From Miltoncostaea sp963770865 (GTDB lineage: Bacteria > Actinomycetota > Thermoleophilia > Miltoncostaeales > Miltoncostaeaceae), in assembly GCA_963770865.1 (NCBI GenBank), contig CAVYRD010000001.1:248001-312000 (forward strand): a stretch of 64,000 bases of DNA. The letters run 5' to 3'. Of this stretch, positions 8,421 through 16,027 are shown piece after piece (position 1 is the stretch's first letter; each line of letters begins with the position of its first letter). The position numbers were made by a program, and so were the translations under genes. A model generated the notes under the pieces. That model ran no database searches, had not been told where the DNA came from, and saw only the letters and a list, made by a program, of their open reading frames with translations.

Positions 8421-8842
8421 GACTCGTGTCTTCCCCGCTCAAAGGAACTCTGCACTGTCGCCGTTTCGGGCGTTCTCGGCCCCTCATGGTGACACCTTGG
8501 TCACACCCCCGAGGGCGATCGAGGCCTCGAGTCACCGCTCGCACGCCCGCCCCGGGGCGAGCACGCGAAGCACCGTAATCATCTGGGCGCCGCCGTCCCG
8601 GACGACGGACACGCCAGTCGCCGACCCGAAGCCGGACCGGCCGGCGTGACGCCGCGGAGGCGAGCGACGTCTCCCTGACCGGTCGCGGCGAACAGCTTCG
8701 GCGCCGCCTGCACGCGGAGCCGCACCGGTGGATCGAGTCGCTGGAGATCGCGCTGAGTCGATCGCGCGAAGAGGTGGGGAGCGCCGGGATGGCGACCCCG
8801 TGCTGCCCCGGTGCCACCCGGCATGGGTCCGCGGGGAGCAGT
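8421..8842. other. Non-coding stretch
   Basis: No frame here is supported by motif, start site or context. It separates tRNA fragment C from the 3' end of the 139-aa gene. Nothing else recognised. Confidence 0.4.
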
Positions 8843-9262
8843 TCAGCCGCAACGCGTAAGAGCTTCGGCCACGGCGAGCTGGACCGCCTTGTCGAGTGCC
8901 GCCAGCGGCGGGACGCGATCGAGACGGACGCCGAGGAGCTTGACCTGCCGCGGCCGGCCGTCGAGAGCGAACGTCCAGGTCTGCTCGGTTCCCCCGATCA
9001 CCGTCCCGGCCGGCACGACCTCAGCCGGGAGCTCCATCACGCCGCTGTCGCGGATGACGCCGCGCAGTTCCTTCACCGCCGCGGGTGGGAGCGAGGTGAG
9101 CGGACGCCAGCGGGGTTCCTGCGTGCCGAAGCGCCAGGCGCCGTTGACGAAGTCGGCGGTCGCTCCCGAGCACTCCTCCACCTGACCGTCGCTGAGCACG
9201 CGCCGGCCCCAGCGCTCGCTCTCCGGCGCGTCGATCCTTTGCTCGACGAGCACGTCAGGCAA
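8843..9262 (-). CDS. Hypothetical partner (possible immunity protein) of the metalloprotease
   Basis: The 139-aa protein is not recognised. It is acidic to neutral, without signal peptide or membrane helix, and begins MPDVLVEQRIDAPESERW. Its ATG (9262) lies 8 bp inside the end of the upstream metalloprotease gene, so the two are translationally coupled. In toxin loci a short gene directly after the toxin commonly encodes the immunity protein; that role is inferred only from layout. One Cys pair (Cys32 and the penultimate Cys) could form a disulfide if it were exported. Confidence 0.6.
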   Translation of the reverse strand: MPDVLVEQRIDAPESERWGRRVLSDGQVEECSGATADFVNGAWRFGTQEPRWRPLTSLPPAAVKELRGVIRDSGVMELPAEVVPAGTVIGGTEQTWTFALDGRPRQVKLLGVRLDRVPPLAALDKAVQLAVAEALTRCG

Positions 9263-10811
9263 TGGCGGTCTTTGGTTCCATGGGATCCTTCTGGCCGGGA
9301 CGCTGGACGGGCCCGTCCACGCCCGGCGGGATGGCGCCGTGTGCCGGCCCGAACGCCCAGTCGTCCATCCCGGTCACCAGCTTGAGCGCGGCCAGGAAGG
9401 TGGCGTAGTGCTGGGGCTTCACGGCGTTCCCCACCGACATGATCGAGTCGCTGTGCTCCCGCACCGCGCCCGGCAGGCCCTGCGCCTGCGCGAGGCCGGG
9501 ATCCACCGGGGCACCGATCGCGAGCGGATCACCGGGCGTGCCCAGCGGTGCGTGGGACTTCTGGTACTCGTCGTCGAAGCCGAACATGTGGCCGGCCTCA
9601 TGCGCGGCGACGATCTGCGGCTCACCATTGCCGACGACGAACCTCACCCGGTCGCCCTCGCCGTCGTAGTGGAACTTGCAGCGAGCAACAGCGTCGCTCA
9701 TGCCGCCGGCGAGAAGTTCTCCCACGACGTTCGTGGAGCGCGCGTTCGCCTGCTTCTCGGGGTCGGGCCCGGACCCCTGGACGTGCAGGTTGATCGGGCT
9801 GCTCGCAAGCTCGGTGATCTCCTTGGAGCACGCGGGGCAGATCGGCGCGCCGCCGCCCGCCCACCAGCCGGCGAAGCCCTGCGCGGTGCGCTTGCCCGCG
9901 GAGTCGAGGACGTCCGCGCCGGGGTCGAACGAGGCGGACGTCTTCAGCAGGATGTCGGTGCGCGGCGTCGCGTCGTTGGAGTTGAGCCGCATCTCGACGT
10001 CGTCCGGGCCCGAGCCGGTGCGCCGCACGACGCCGACCTGGCCTGCCGTGGCGCCGGGCGCGACCTTGTAGGTGGTCACCTGCATGTGCTCCTCGCCGAC
10101 GCGCGCGCCCTCATGGACCTCCACGAACACGTTGACGTTGACACCGAGGTCGGTCCAGTGCTCCTTCGTGCAGTGGAACTGGTACTGCCTTTGCCAGGCG
10201 TCCTCGATCGCCTTCTCGAAGTCCTGGAGGAACGTCTTCCTCTCGGCCTCGGCCCAGCGCCAGTCCGCAACCGCCGCCTCGCGCTGGCCGAGCGGCAAGC
10301 TGTTGATCGCGTTGGCCGCGGCCTGCACCTGGGCGGTGCCCTGATTGTTGACGGCGAACTTGAAGCCATAGAGGTCCCTGAGCTCGATGCCGTCCTCGAA
10401 ATCGACGCCGCCCTTAAGCGTGATGTTGAGGGCCCCGGTGGCGCCCATCGGTACGTAGGCGACCTGGAACCCGCCCCGGGTGTGCTTCATCGGGCCGCGG
10501 ACGCCCTCGCCCTGCCAGTGCTCCTTCGCGTTGCGCGCGTCGAGGTAGTCGCTGCCCGTGCTGTCCGGGGGGGCGGGCTGGCGCTGGAGCGGCGCCGGGG
10601 CGCCGGCGCCCCCGCCGGCGATCAGGCGCGCGAGGGCTCCGTTGCCGACCGCGTGCTGCAGCGACAGGACGTCCGGCGGCGTCCAGCTCTCGGCGGTGCG
10701 TTCAACCACCGCCGCAGCCGGGCGCGTCATGAGCGCGTCGTCGGGCTCAGGCGTCCCGACCGCCTGCCGGGGTTCCCTCACCGCGGGTCGCTCAGGTCTC
10801 CAGCGCGCCAC
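9255..10811 (-). CDS. HEXXH metalloprotease, probable secreted or eCIS-type effector
   Basis: The 518-aa protein has a zinc-protease site HEAGHMFGFDDE, His404-Glu405-His408 with Gly411 and Asp414, resembling the HExxHxxGxxD signature of snapalysin-like metzincins. Near the N-terminus it has LSLQHAVGNGALARLI, which resembles the LQRxxGNxAVxxL segment common in proteins associated with extracellular contractile injection systems and similar polymorphic toxins. The middle (residues 90-330) is Gly/Asn-rich and not recognised. No classical signal peptide is seen. The start is GTG 10811; a later ATG at MTRPAAAVV is possible. It forms an overlapping pair with the next gene and is bounded by tRNA fragments C and D. 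Effector status is inference. Confidence 0.65.
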   Translation of the reverse strand: MARWRPERPAVREPRQAVGTPEPDDALMTRPAAAVVERTAESWTPPDVLSLQHAVGNGALARLIAGGGAGAPAPLQRQPAPPDSTGSDYLDARNAKEHWQGEGVRGPMKHTRGGFQVAYVPMGATGALNITLKGGVDFEDGIELRDLYGFKFAVNNQGTAQVQAAANAINSLPLGQREAAVADWRWAEAERKTFLQDFEKAIEDAWQRQYQFHCTKEHWTDLGVNVNVFVEVHEGARVGEEHMQVTTYKVAPGATAGQVGVVRRTGSGPDDVEMRLNSNDATPRTDILLKTSASFDPGADVLDSAGKRTAQGFAGWWAGGGAPICPACSKEITELASSPINLHVQGSGPDPEKQANARSTNVVGELLAGGMSDAVARCKFHYDGEGDRVRFVVGNGEPQIVAAHEAGHMFGFDDEYQKSHAPLGTPGDPLAIGAPVDPGLAQAQGLPGAVREHSDSIMSVGNAVKPQHYATFLAALKLVTGMDDWAFGPAHGAIPPGVDGPVQRPGQKDPMEPKTAIA

Positions 10812-10869
10812 GGACGCAGGCTCTCAGGCACCCCTGGGGGGAAGCAACCGTGGCGCGCAAGGCCCCGTC

Positions 10870-10959
10870 GGTGACCCCGTCTGGCGGAAGCTCGGCATCT
10901 CCGTCCGCTCGATCGCTAAGGCGGCCTTCACGCTCGTGACCGGCGGCGAGGTCTCGTAG
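10870..10959 (+). pseudogene. AbiEii-like C-terminal tail remnant (second copy)
   Basis: About 30 codons ending ISVRSIAKAAFTLVTGGEVS match the end of the remnant at 7910-8251 (VRSNAKAAFTLVTGRTVA) and stop at the same distance before a tRNA fragment. The rest of the gene is missing. The shared tail and shared 3' flank show that copies C and D descend from one element type whose last gene abutted the attachment site. Confidence 0.55.
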
Positions 10960-11054
10960 GCGAGGTTCACACGCTGGTTCCCACCTCGACCGAGCCGGCC
11001 CGCGACACCGCGAACCTCTCAGGTGGAGAACCCTATCCATCGCGCTCCCCGAAG

Positions 11055-11125
11055 TGGGCGCGGCAGGACTCGAACCTGCGAACCAGGGGTCACGAGAGGC
11101 AGTCCGAGGCCCCGGCGAGCCTCGG
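11055..11125 (-). repeat. tRNA-Met(CAU) 3'-half fragment, copy D (family I)
   Basis: 11055-11096 repeats the tRNA 3' half; the anticodon complement is altered (CACGAG). Its left flank matches that of copy C over roughly 100 bp with gaps, and the right flank carries the conserved CGAGGC-loop-GCCTCG hairpin. Confidence 0.82.
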
Positions 11126-11217
11126 GCCAGGGTGCACGCCCTGGGCGCGAGGCTGATACGTGACTCTCCCACCCCTCGCTTGCGGGGCGCAGAAAGCGCA
11201 TTGGATACTCGTCCCGG

Positions 11218-12243
11218 ATGCCTCGTCCCACGCTCACAGCTGGATTCGTGCTCCTCGCCGGCTTTCTGACGTGGCTTTCCTCACCGGCCGAGCCCAGCGC
11301 GCCCGCGATGGCGACGTGGCGCCCGTTCTCCCCGATCCCGCAGGGAGTGGACGTTGCCGGCCCTCGCCGCGACGGGACCCTTGTCGTCGCCGCCAGCGGT
11401 CGGCTGTTCCTGCTCCCCTCCGGCGGCAACCTCCCGCGGCCGTTCGCGCGCGGGCCGCACGGTTACTCCACCTCCCCCTCCACCGAGCACTACATCGCCC
11501 TCGCGCCGCGGCGCCGGCTCCGGCGAGCCGGCTGCTCATGGCGGCGGGACGACCTATATGCCCTCGAGGCTGTCGGTGCGCTCGGCGTCATCCGGGTCGA
11601 TCGCGCCGGCCGCGCCAGGCGCTTCGCGAATCTGCCAGCGACGGCCGGCCTACCCAACGGCATCACCTTCGACCGCATCGGCACGTTCGGACATCGCCTC
11701 CTCGTTACGCAGGCAAGCGAGGCGGGCACGGCTGTGTACGCGATCAACTGCCGCGGCCGCGTGAGCAGGCTGACCCGCTCCGCGCCGCGCGTGGAGGGAG
11801 GGATCGAGGTGGCCCCGCGCGGCTTCGGCCGCTTTGGCGGACAACTGGTCTCCCCCGATGAGTTCAGCGGCCGGGTGTGGGCGATCGACGCACGTGGCCG
11901 CAGTCGGCTGATGGTTCGCCCGCGCCTCGCGAGCGGCGGGGACATCGGAGTGGAGAGCATCGGCTTCGTCCCCCGCAACTTCTGGCGTGGGGGTGCTCTT
12001 CTCGCCGACCGGGGCGTTCCAGGGAACGCTCATCCCGGCACGGACACCGTTCTCCGGATCAGCGGCAGCGCGCTACGGCGTGCCGGCGTTCGCAGAGGCG
12101 ATCTGCTGGTGGCGACCGAGGGTGCCGCAGTAACCGTTGCCGTGCGCTGCGGCCAGCATGGGTGCAGTGTGTCGCGGGTGGCCACCGGCCCGTCGGTCGC
12201 CCATGCGGAGGGTCACATCGCCTTCGACATCCCGCGGCGCTAG
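11218..12243 (+). CDS. Secreted beta-propeller (SMP-30/gluconolactonase-like) protein
   Basis: The 341-aa protein starts with a Sec-type signal (LTAGFVLLAGFLTWLSSPAEPSAPA). The rest has propeller-like repeats: LPNGITFDRIGTFGHRLLVT, GGIEVAPRGFGRFGGQLVSPDE, GRVWAIDARGRS and VESIGFVPRNFW. This pattern occurs in SMP-30-like and related secreted propellers, often with uncertain substrate. Four Cys in the mature part could pair outside the cell. The ATG at 11218 gives the signal peptide at the right place. It is the only gene between tRNA fragments D and E. Confidence 0.7.
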   Translation: MPRPTLTAGFVLLAGFLTWLSSPAEPSAPAMATWRPFSPIPQGVDVAGPRRDGTLVVAASGRLFLLPSGGNLPRPFARGPHGYSTSPSTEHYIALAPRRRLRRAGCSWRRDDLYALEAVGALGVIRVDRAGRARRFANLPATAGLPNGITFDRIGTFGHRLLVTQASEAGTAVYAINCRGRVSRLTRSAPRVEGGIEVAPRGFGRFGGQLVSPDEFSGRVWAIDARGRSRLMVRPRLASGGDIGVESIGFVPRNFWRGGALLADRGVPGNAHPGTDTVLRISGSALRRAGVRRGDLLVATEGAAVTVAVRCGQHGCSVSRVATGPSVAHAEGHIAFDIPRR

Positions 12244-12592
12244 CAACAGACCGGTGGGCATGCTGGGAGGGGAAGGGGGCGCCCGTCCCTCAGAGACCCA
12301 GCGCCTCCGCGGTCGCGCCGCCCCATCCCCCGTGCACAGGCCCTGTCAAGCCGATCTCGCTCTCCTCCGGTTCGTCAGCAGTTCAGGCCCGACCAAACCT
12401 GGCGCTCCCCAGGTCCAGAAGCCGCCGCTTCTCTGCTCGTCTGTGAAACGGGTAGACGTCATCTCGAGGGCGGGTAGGCGTCTTCTCGAAGCAGCGCCCA
12501 CCAACGTCTACCTGAGTCAGATCAACGACATCCCCCGGTGATCCGGTCGCCCCCTTCGGATTGGGCAGAGGTCAACACGGAGGAGCCACCCC
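12244..12592. other. Non-coding stretch before fragment E
   Basis: No supported gene. It contains two related 10-base words (GGGTAGACGTC and GGGTAGGCGTC, near 12450 and 12474) and ends at the paired CTTACCCGCC repeats. Confidence 0.35.
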
Positions 12593-12614
12593 CTTACCCG
12601 CCGACTTACCCGCC
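12593..12614. repeat. Paired CTTACCCGCC repeat, 12-bp phase (site 1)
   Basis: Two copies of CTTACCCGCC start 12 bp apart (12593 and 12605), about 50 bp before tRNA fragment E. The same pair precedes the intact tRNA (20671/20683) at about the same distance. It could be an arm-type binding site for a recombinase or, on the minus strand, a coding tail for AGKxAGK. Confidence 0.6.
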
Positions 12615-12662
12615 ACACCTCCGGAGTCCGCTCCACGGCCCCAGATCCCGCTTCTCGGAAGA

Positions 12663-12760
12663 TGGGCGCGGCAGGACTCGAACCTGCGACCCAGGGATTA
12701 TGAGCGGCGAACTCTGACCTGGAATCGCGTCGTGACGGGGCTCGAAGGAGCCCGCTGTAG
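12663..12760 (-). repeat. tRNA-Met(CAU) 3'-half fragment, copy E (family II)
   Basis: 12663-12704 is nearly identical to the tRNA 3' half, including GGGATTATGAG. After the anticodon it continues CTGACCTGGAATCGCGTCG and a GGGCTC/GAGCCC hairpin, a flank shared with copy F but not with A-D. E and F therefore mark a second element type. Confidence 0.83.
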
Positions 12761-12777
12761 GCTCCGGCCGGCACCCG

Positions 12778-12798
12778 CTTACCCGCCTGCTTACCGCG
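12778..12798. repeat. Paired TTACC(C)GC repeat (site 2)
   Basis: CTTACCCGCC at 12778 and the degenerate CTTACCGCG at 12790 keep the 12-bp phase. They lie on the right flank of fragment E. Confidence 0.5.
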
Positions 12799-12879
12799 TC
12801 GCGCCAGCGGGGAAGGCGACGTCGAGCGACTCGTGGACGGATCGCGCAGCGCATCGGAGGTCGAGACAGCCCGTAAGCG

Positions 12880-13788
12880 CTACCGGACCTCGAACGGCGG
12901 CCCATCGTGCTGCACCGGCGGCCCGTCGGGCTCGAGGGCGACGAGCGACTGCACCCGGTAGAGCCCGGGTGGCGGAAATGGCAGGGCGCACCGGATCTCG
13001 AACGCACCTCCCGTCACCGACCCGTTGGCCACCGCGCGGGACACCGGGATGCCCGAGTCGGCATCGACGATCTGCACGTGCGCGTGATACGCCCCGGCCG
13101 CCACCGGCTCGGCAAGGGAGGCCCGCACGGTGGCTTCGATCGCCGGCAGCCCCTGGACCCGCTCGCTGACATCCACCGCGGTCAGCTCGAACCGGGGGGA
13201 CGGGGCGGTCACGTCCTCGGGCTCGGTCGCCTCCGGCGGCTCGTGCTCAGGCGCTCCCGGCGGCCAGGGCGCCTCCGGCTCGGAGGTCTCGTGCGCGTCC
13301 GAGGAGGCGACGCGGCCCGGTAGTCCCGCCCGCTCGGCGATCCAGTCCGCCCAGGTCTCGACGCCCTCGAGGACCTGCCATTCCCCCGCGCCGCCCTCGT
13401 GGTACACGATGCTCCGCCAGGCGCCGCCTCCAGCCGGCTCACGCGCGAACCAGAGCGAGAAGGCGGCCGTTCGGGTCCATCCCTCGAGCAGCTCGCTGGG
13501 GGGCTCCGCGCCCGGCGCCGAGCGATCGTCGCCCTCCGCGGGCGGCGCCTCCGCGACCCCCTCGAGCGTGCGGGCCTTGGCCACCCATCGCGCGACCCGC
13601 TCCGGTGAGAGCCCGGTGGCCCCCGCCGCCTTCAGCTTCTCGTAGAGCAGCTGCGGGTCCTGCCGGGCCAGCGCCGGGCGGTCCGGCACGCCGGCGGCCG
13701 CCAGGGCCCTGCCCCGCCCGGCCGCGATGCCCTCGATCCCGGCATAGGGACCCGGCGTGCCGGTGTCTCGGTCTTTCGACGTGCCCAT
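12880..13788 (-). CDS. Hypothetical protein with N-terminal helix-hairpin-helix-like (DUF4332-type) domain
   Basis: The 302-aa protein begins MGTSKDRDTGTPGPYAGIEGIAAGRGRALAAAGV. Residues about 10-70 (ALAAAGVPDRPALA, LLYEKLKAAGATGLSPERVARWVAKA) resemble the tandem HhH pattern of DUF4332-like domains that bind DNA or proteins. An acidic linker follows, then a beta-rich C-terminal region (VSERVQGLPAIEATVRASL, YRVQSLVALEPDG) that looks like an immunoglobulin-like fold. The start ATG 13788 has GAGGTG upstream. It is the last gene of a four-gene minus-strand cluster with a serine protease. Confidence 0.6.
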   Translation of the reverse strand: MGTSKDRDTGTPGPYAGIEGIAAGRGRALAAAGVPDRPALARQDPQLLYEKLKAAGATGLSPERVARWVAKARTLEGVAEAPPAEGDDRSAPGAEPPSELLEGWTRTAAFSLWFAREPAGGGAWRSIVYHEGGAGEWQVLEGVETWADWIAERAGLPGRVASSDAHETSEPEAPWPPGAPEHEPPEATEPEDVTAPSPRFELTAVDVSERVQGLPAIEATVRASLAEPVAAGAYHAHVQIVDADSGIPVSRAVANGSVTGGAFEIRCALPFPPPGLYRVQSLVALEPDGPPVQHDGPPFEVR

Positions 13789-13822
13789 GTCACCACCTCG
13801 TGAGTCGTCGGCGTCCCGCCGG

Positions 13823-14071
13823 TCAGCCCGGCCGCCCCTCGAGCCCGTAGTCGGCCACCACCAGGGTGACCGGGAACCCCTCGACGGACGCGGGGAGCCC
13901 CGCGTCCCGGAGCCGCGTCGCGTCCTCCGGAGAGCGCACATGCACCCGGATCGTCAGCCCGTCCCCCACGGCGCCGATGTCGATCAGCGTGATGGCCGGA
14001 TCGGAGCCCAGGCGGCGCTCGATCTCATCGCGAATGCGCGCCGGGTCGCCCCCTCTGGACGCATCGGGCAT
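13823..14071 (-). CDS. 82-aa protein homologous to the N-terminal domain of the adjacent serine protease
   Basis: The sequence ITLIDIGAVGDGLTIRVHV...LPASVEGFPVTLVVADYGL aligns with ITEIDVGFSE...LKMRVDV...ERIHGFPVEINVRTYRL in the serine protease encoded 24 bp upstream. It therefore looks like a free-standing duplicate of the protease prodomain-like region, which could act as an inhibitor or chaperone; that is inference. Start ATG 14071. Confidence 0.6.
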   Translation of the reverse strand: MPDASRGGDPARIRDEIERRLGSDPAITLIDIGAVGDGLTIRVHVRSPEDATRLRDAGLPASVEGFPVTLVVADYGLEGRPG

Positions 14072-14094
14072 CGGCTTCGGTCCCCGCCGCAGCC

Positions 14095-15048
14095 TCAGGA
14101 CGCGATCGTCACGGCGAGTGCGTCGCACACCGGCGTCAGGTCGATGGCCAGCGCGCGCTCCGGGAGGTCGGTCCCCGCGAAGTGGAGCGCGACGGCACGA
14201 TGACCCGGCTCGTCGGTGACCCAGCACGACCCTGAGTCGCCCGGGCCGCTGACCACCGCGCCCGGCCCGAGCGGATCGATCGCGACGACGCTCCTGATGA
14301 GCCAGGGGATCCCGCCGTAGTTGAGGCGCGCGGAGCCCGCCACGCCGGTCACGGCACCGCGCGTGAGCCCGGTGGTCCGCCCGTACTTCACCAGATGCTG
14401 GCCGATCGCCGGAGTCACGGGCGGGCCGATCGTGCCGATTCCGAAGATCCGCGCCGAGACCCCGCGGTCGCCGTCCAGGCGAGCGACCGCGGCGTCGAAG
14501 TGGGAGCCCATCGCGTGCCGCTGGAAGCTTCCCACCACGCTGCTGTCGCGGCCGCCGTCGAGACGGCCCGGCTGCAGCACGCGCGGGGAGCCCGGGCGCG
14601 CGCCCCACGCGCCGAGGACGTGGAAGTTGGACAGGATGAGACGCTGGCCGGTCGCGCGGTCCGTCACCAGCGCCCCGAGAGTCCCGGCCACGACATTCCT
14701 GTCGTCCGAGATGCTGATGCCGCCCACCAGGGGATCGTTGCGCCCCCGGGGGGAGGGGGGCCAGGGGTCGGCCGCCACCCCGGCGCTGAGCCGGTACGTG
14801 CGCACGTTGATCTCGACTGGGAAGCCGTGGATCCGCTCCGGCATGGGCGCGATGCCGATCGACTCGAGTTGCGGTCCGGGCTTCTTCTGCGCCACGTCCA
14901 CGCGCATCTTCAGCCCCTCGTCCGGACCCGCTCCCTGTCTCTCGCTGAACCCGACGTCGATCTCCGTGATCTCGCGACGAGGGTCCATCAGGAGCACCTC
15001 CGCCTTGCGGACGGCGGCGTGCGCCGCCAGGTACGTCGCTCGATCCAT
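14095..15048 (-). CDS. Trypsin-like serine protease with N-terminal accessory domain
   Basis: The 317-aa protein has a full chymotrypsin-fold triad: His143 in LSNFHVLG, Asp185 in FDAAVARLD and Ser272 in GPGDSGSCW. The catalytic domain spans about residues 100-317 (GTLGALVTDRATGQRLILSN at its start). Residues 1-95 form an alpha/beta domain shared with the neighbouring 82-aa protein. No signal peptide is seen. Related bacterial Nal1-like or Do-like peptidases exist, but the exact family is not certain. Start ATG 15048. It is flanked by genes on the same strand and lies between tRNA fragments E and F. Confidence 0.75.
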   Translation of the reverse strand: MDRATYLAAHAAVRKAEVLLMDPRREITEIDVGFSERQGAGPDEGLKMRVDVAQKKPGPQLESIGIAPMPERIHGFPVEINVRTYRLSAGVAADPWPPSPRGRNDPLVGGISISDDRNVVAGTLGALVTDRATGQRLILSNFHVLGAWGARPGSPRVLQPGRLDGGRDSSVVGSFQRHAMGSHFDAAVARLDGDRGVSARIFGIGTIGPPVTPAIGQHLVKYGRTTGLTRGAVTGVAGSARLNYGGIPWLIRSVVAIDPLGPGAVVSGPGDSGSCWVTDEPGHRAVALHFAGTDLPERALAIDLTPVCDALAVTIAS

Positions 15049-15114
15049 GCCCTCCTCCTTCCGGCGCCGCGGCGCCCGGGTTCCGGCGCCGCGGCGCCGG
15101 AACCCGGCAACGGC

Positions 15115-15786
15115 TCACGCGGCGATCATGAACTTGATCGGGACGTCGAACTGCCAGCCGGGCCCCTGCCCCGGTCCGTACGGGTAGAAGATGTCCGAGG
15201 TGACGTCGAACACACGGGTGACGAAGCCGACGTAGGGCGTGATCTTGCCGTCACAGCCACGGATCCACGCGGTGATGTTCAGCTCGTACAGGCCCTCCCA
15301 GCCGGCCCGTGCCTGCCACCAGAAGGTCTTCACGTAGTAGCACTGGCCCGCCACGATCCTGACCGTGGTCGTGGTGTTCAGGTCCTGGGGACCTGGCGCG
15401 ACCTTGCACAGGTCCATCGTGCAGAGCCGGACCTGGAAGTCGCAGGCCATCGTCGAGATGCGCTCGCAGGCGGAGGGAAGCCCCGGGAACGCCTGGATGC
15501 TGTTCAGGTACAGGATCACGTCCAGGTAGAACCACTGGCCGACCCGGACGATCCGTGTGGGGAAGCCGCCGAACGGAGGGTAGGTGGCGGGCCCGATCGC
15601 CCAGAGGTTCCACTCCAACTCCGGGGTCGCGAGCTGGATCCCCGGCTCCTCCGCCGCCTTCGCGCGTGCCTCTTGGAGGGCCGACTCGATCTTGGCGCCG
15701 AGCTCGGCCTCATGTGCGGCGACGTCCACGTCGCTCGGCTCCGCGCTGAGGGCGGGGGGCGGGCTGTCGGGTGTCTCAGAGGCCAT
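15115..15786 (-). CDS. Hypothetical beta-rich protein of the protease cluster
   Basis: The 223-aa protein has a Pro/Glu-rich N-terminal 60 residues with a short coiled-coil-like helix (HEAELGAKIESALQEARAKAAEEPG). A beta-rich, aromatic C-terminal domain follows (RIVRVGQWFYLDVILYLNS, CYYVKTFWWQARAG, YELNITAWIRGCDG). Five or six Cys occur in that domain. No family is recognised. The start was set at ATG 15786 because GGAG precedes it; the frame is open further upstream without a site. It is the first gene of the cluster and is divergent from the BTAD regulator. Confidence 0.6.
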   Translation of the reverse strand: MASETPDSPPPALSAEPSDVDVAAHEAELGAKIESALQEARAKAAEEPGIQLATPELEWNLWAIGPATYPPFGGFPTRIVRVGQWFYLDVILYLNSIQAFPGLPSACERISTMACDFQVRLCTMDLCKVAPGPQDLNTTTTVRIVAGQCYYVKTFWWQARAGWEGLYELNITAWIRGCDGKITPYVGFVTRVFDVTSDIFYPYGPGQGPGWQFDVPIKFMIAA

Positions 15787-16027
15787 GCTTCGCTCCTTTC
15801 GTTCCCGCCGGCGCCGCGCGCCCGCGGGACGGTTGCTGGCTCTGCTCGAGCCAAGCACGCGGCCCTCATGGAGCGATCAGGCCACGATGATGCACGGATC
15901 AGGGCCGCTCGGGAGCGATCGCTGAGGGCCCATGAGCAGCGTCTGAGGCGGATGTGATCGCCCCAATTCGCCAGCGATTCCTATCCGATCCGTAAGGGCG
16001 TTGCGCGTCCGATAGGCATGGGAGAGG

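Noticed and set aside
1180..11096. Functional tRNA genes at the partial copies
   Set aside because: All lack the 5' acceptor strand, D arm and half of the anticodon stem.
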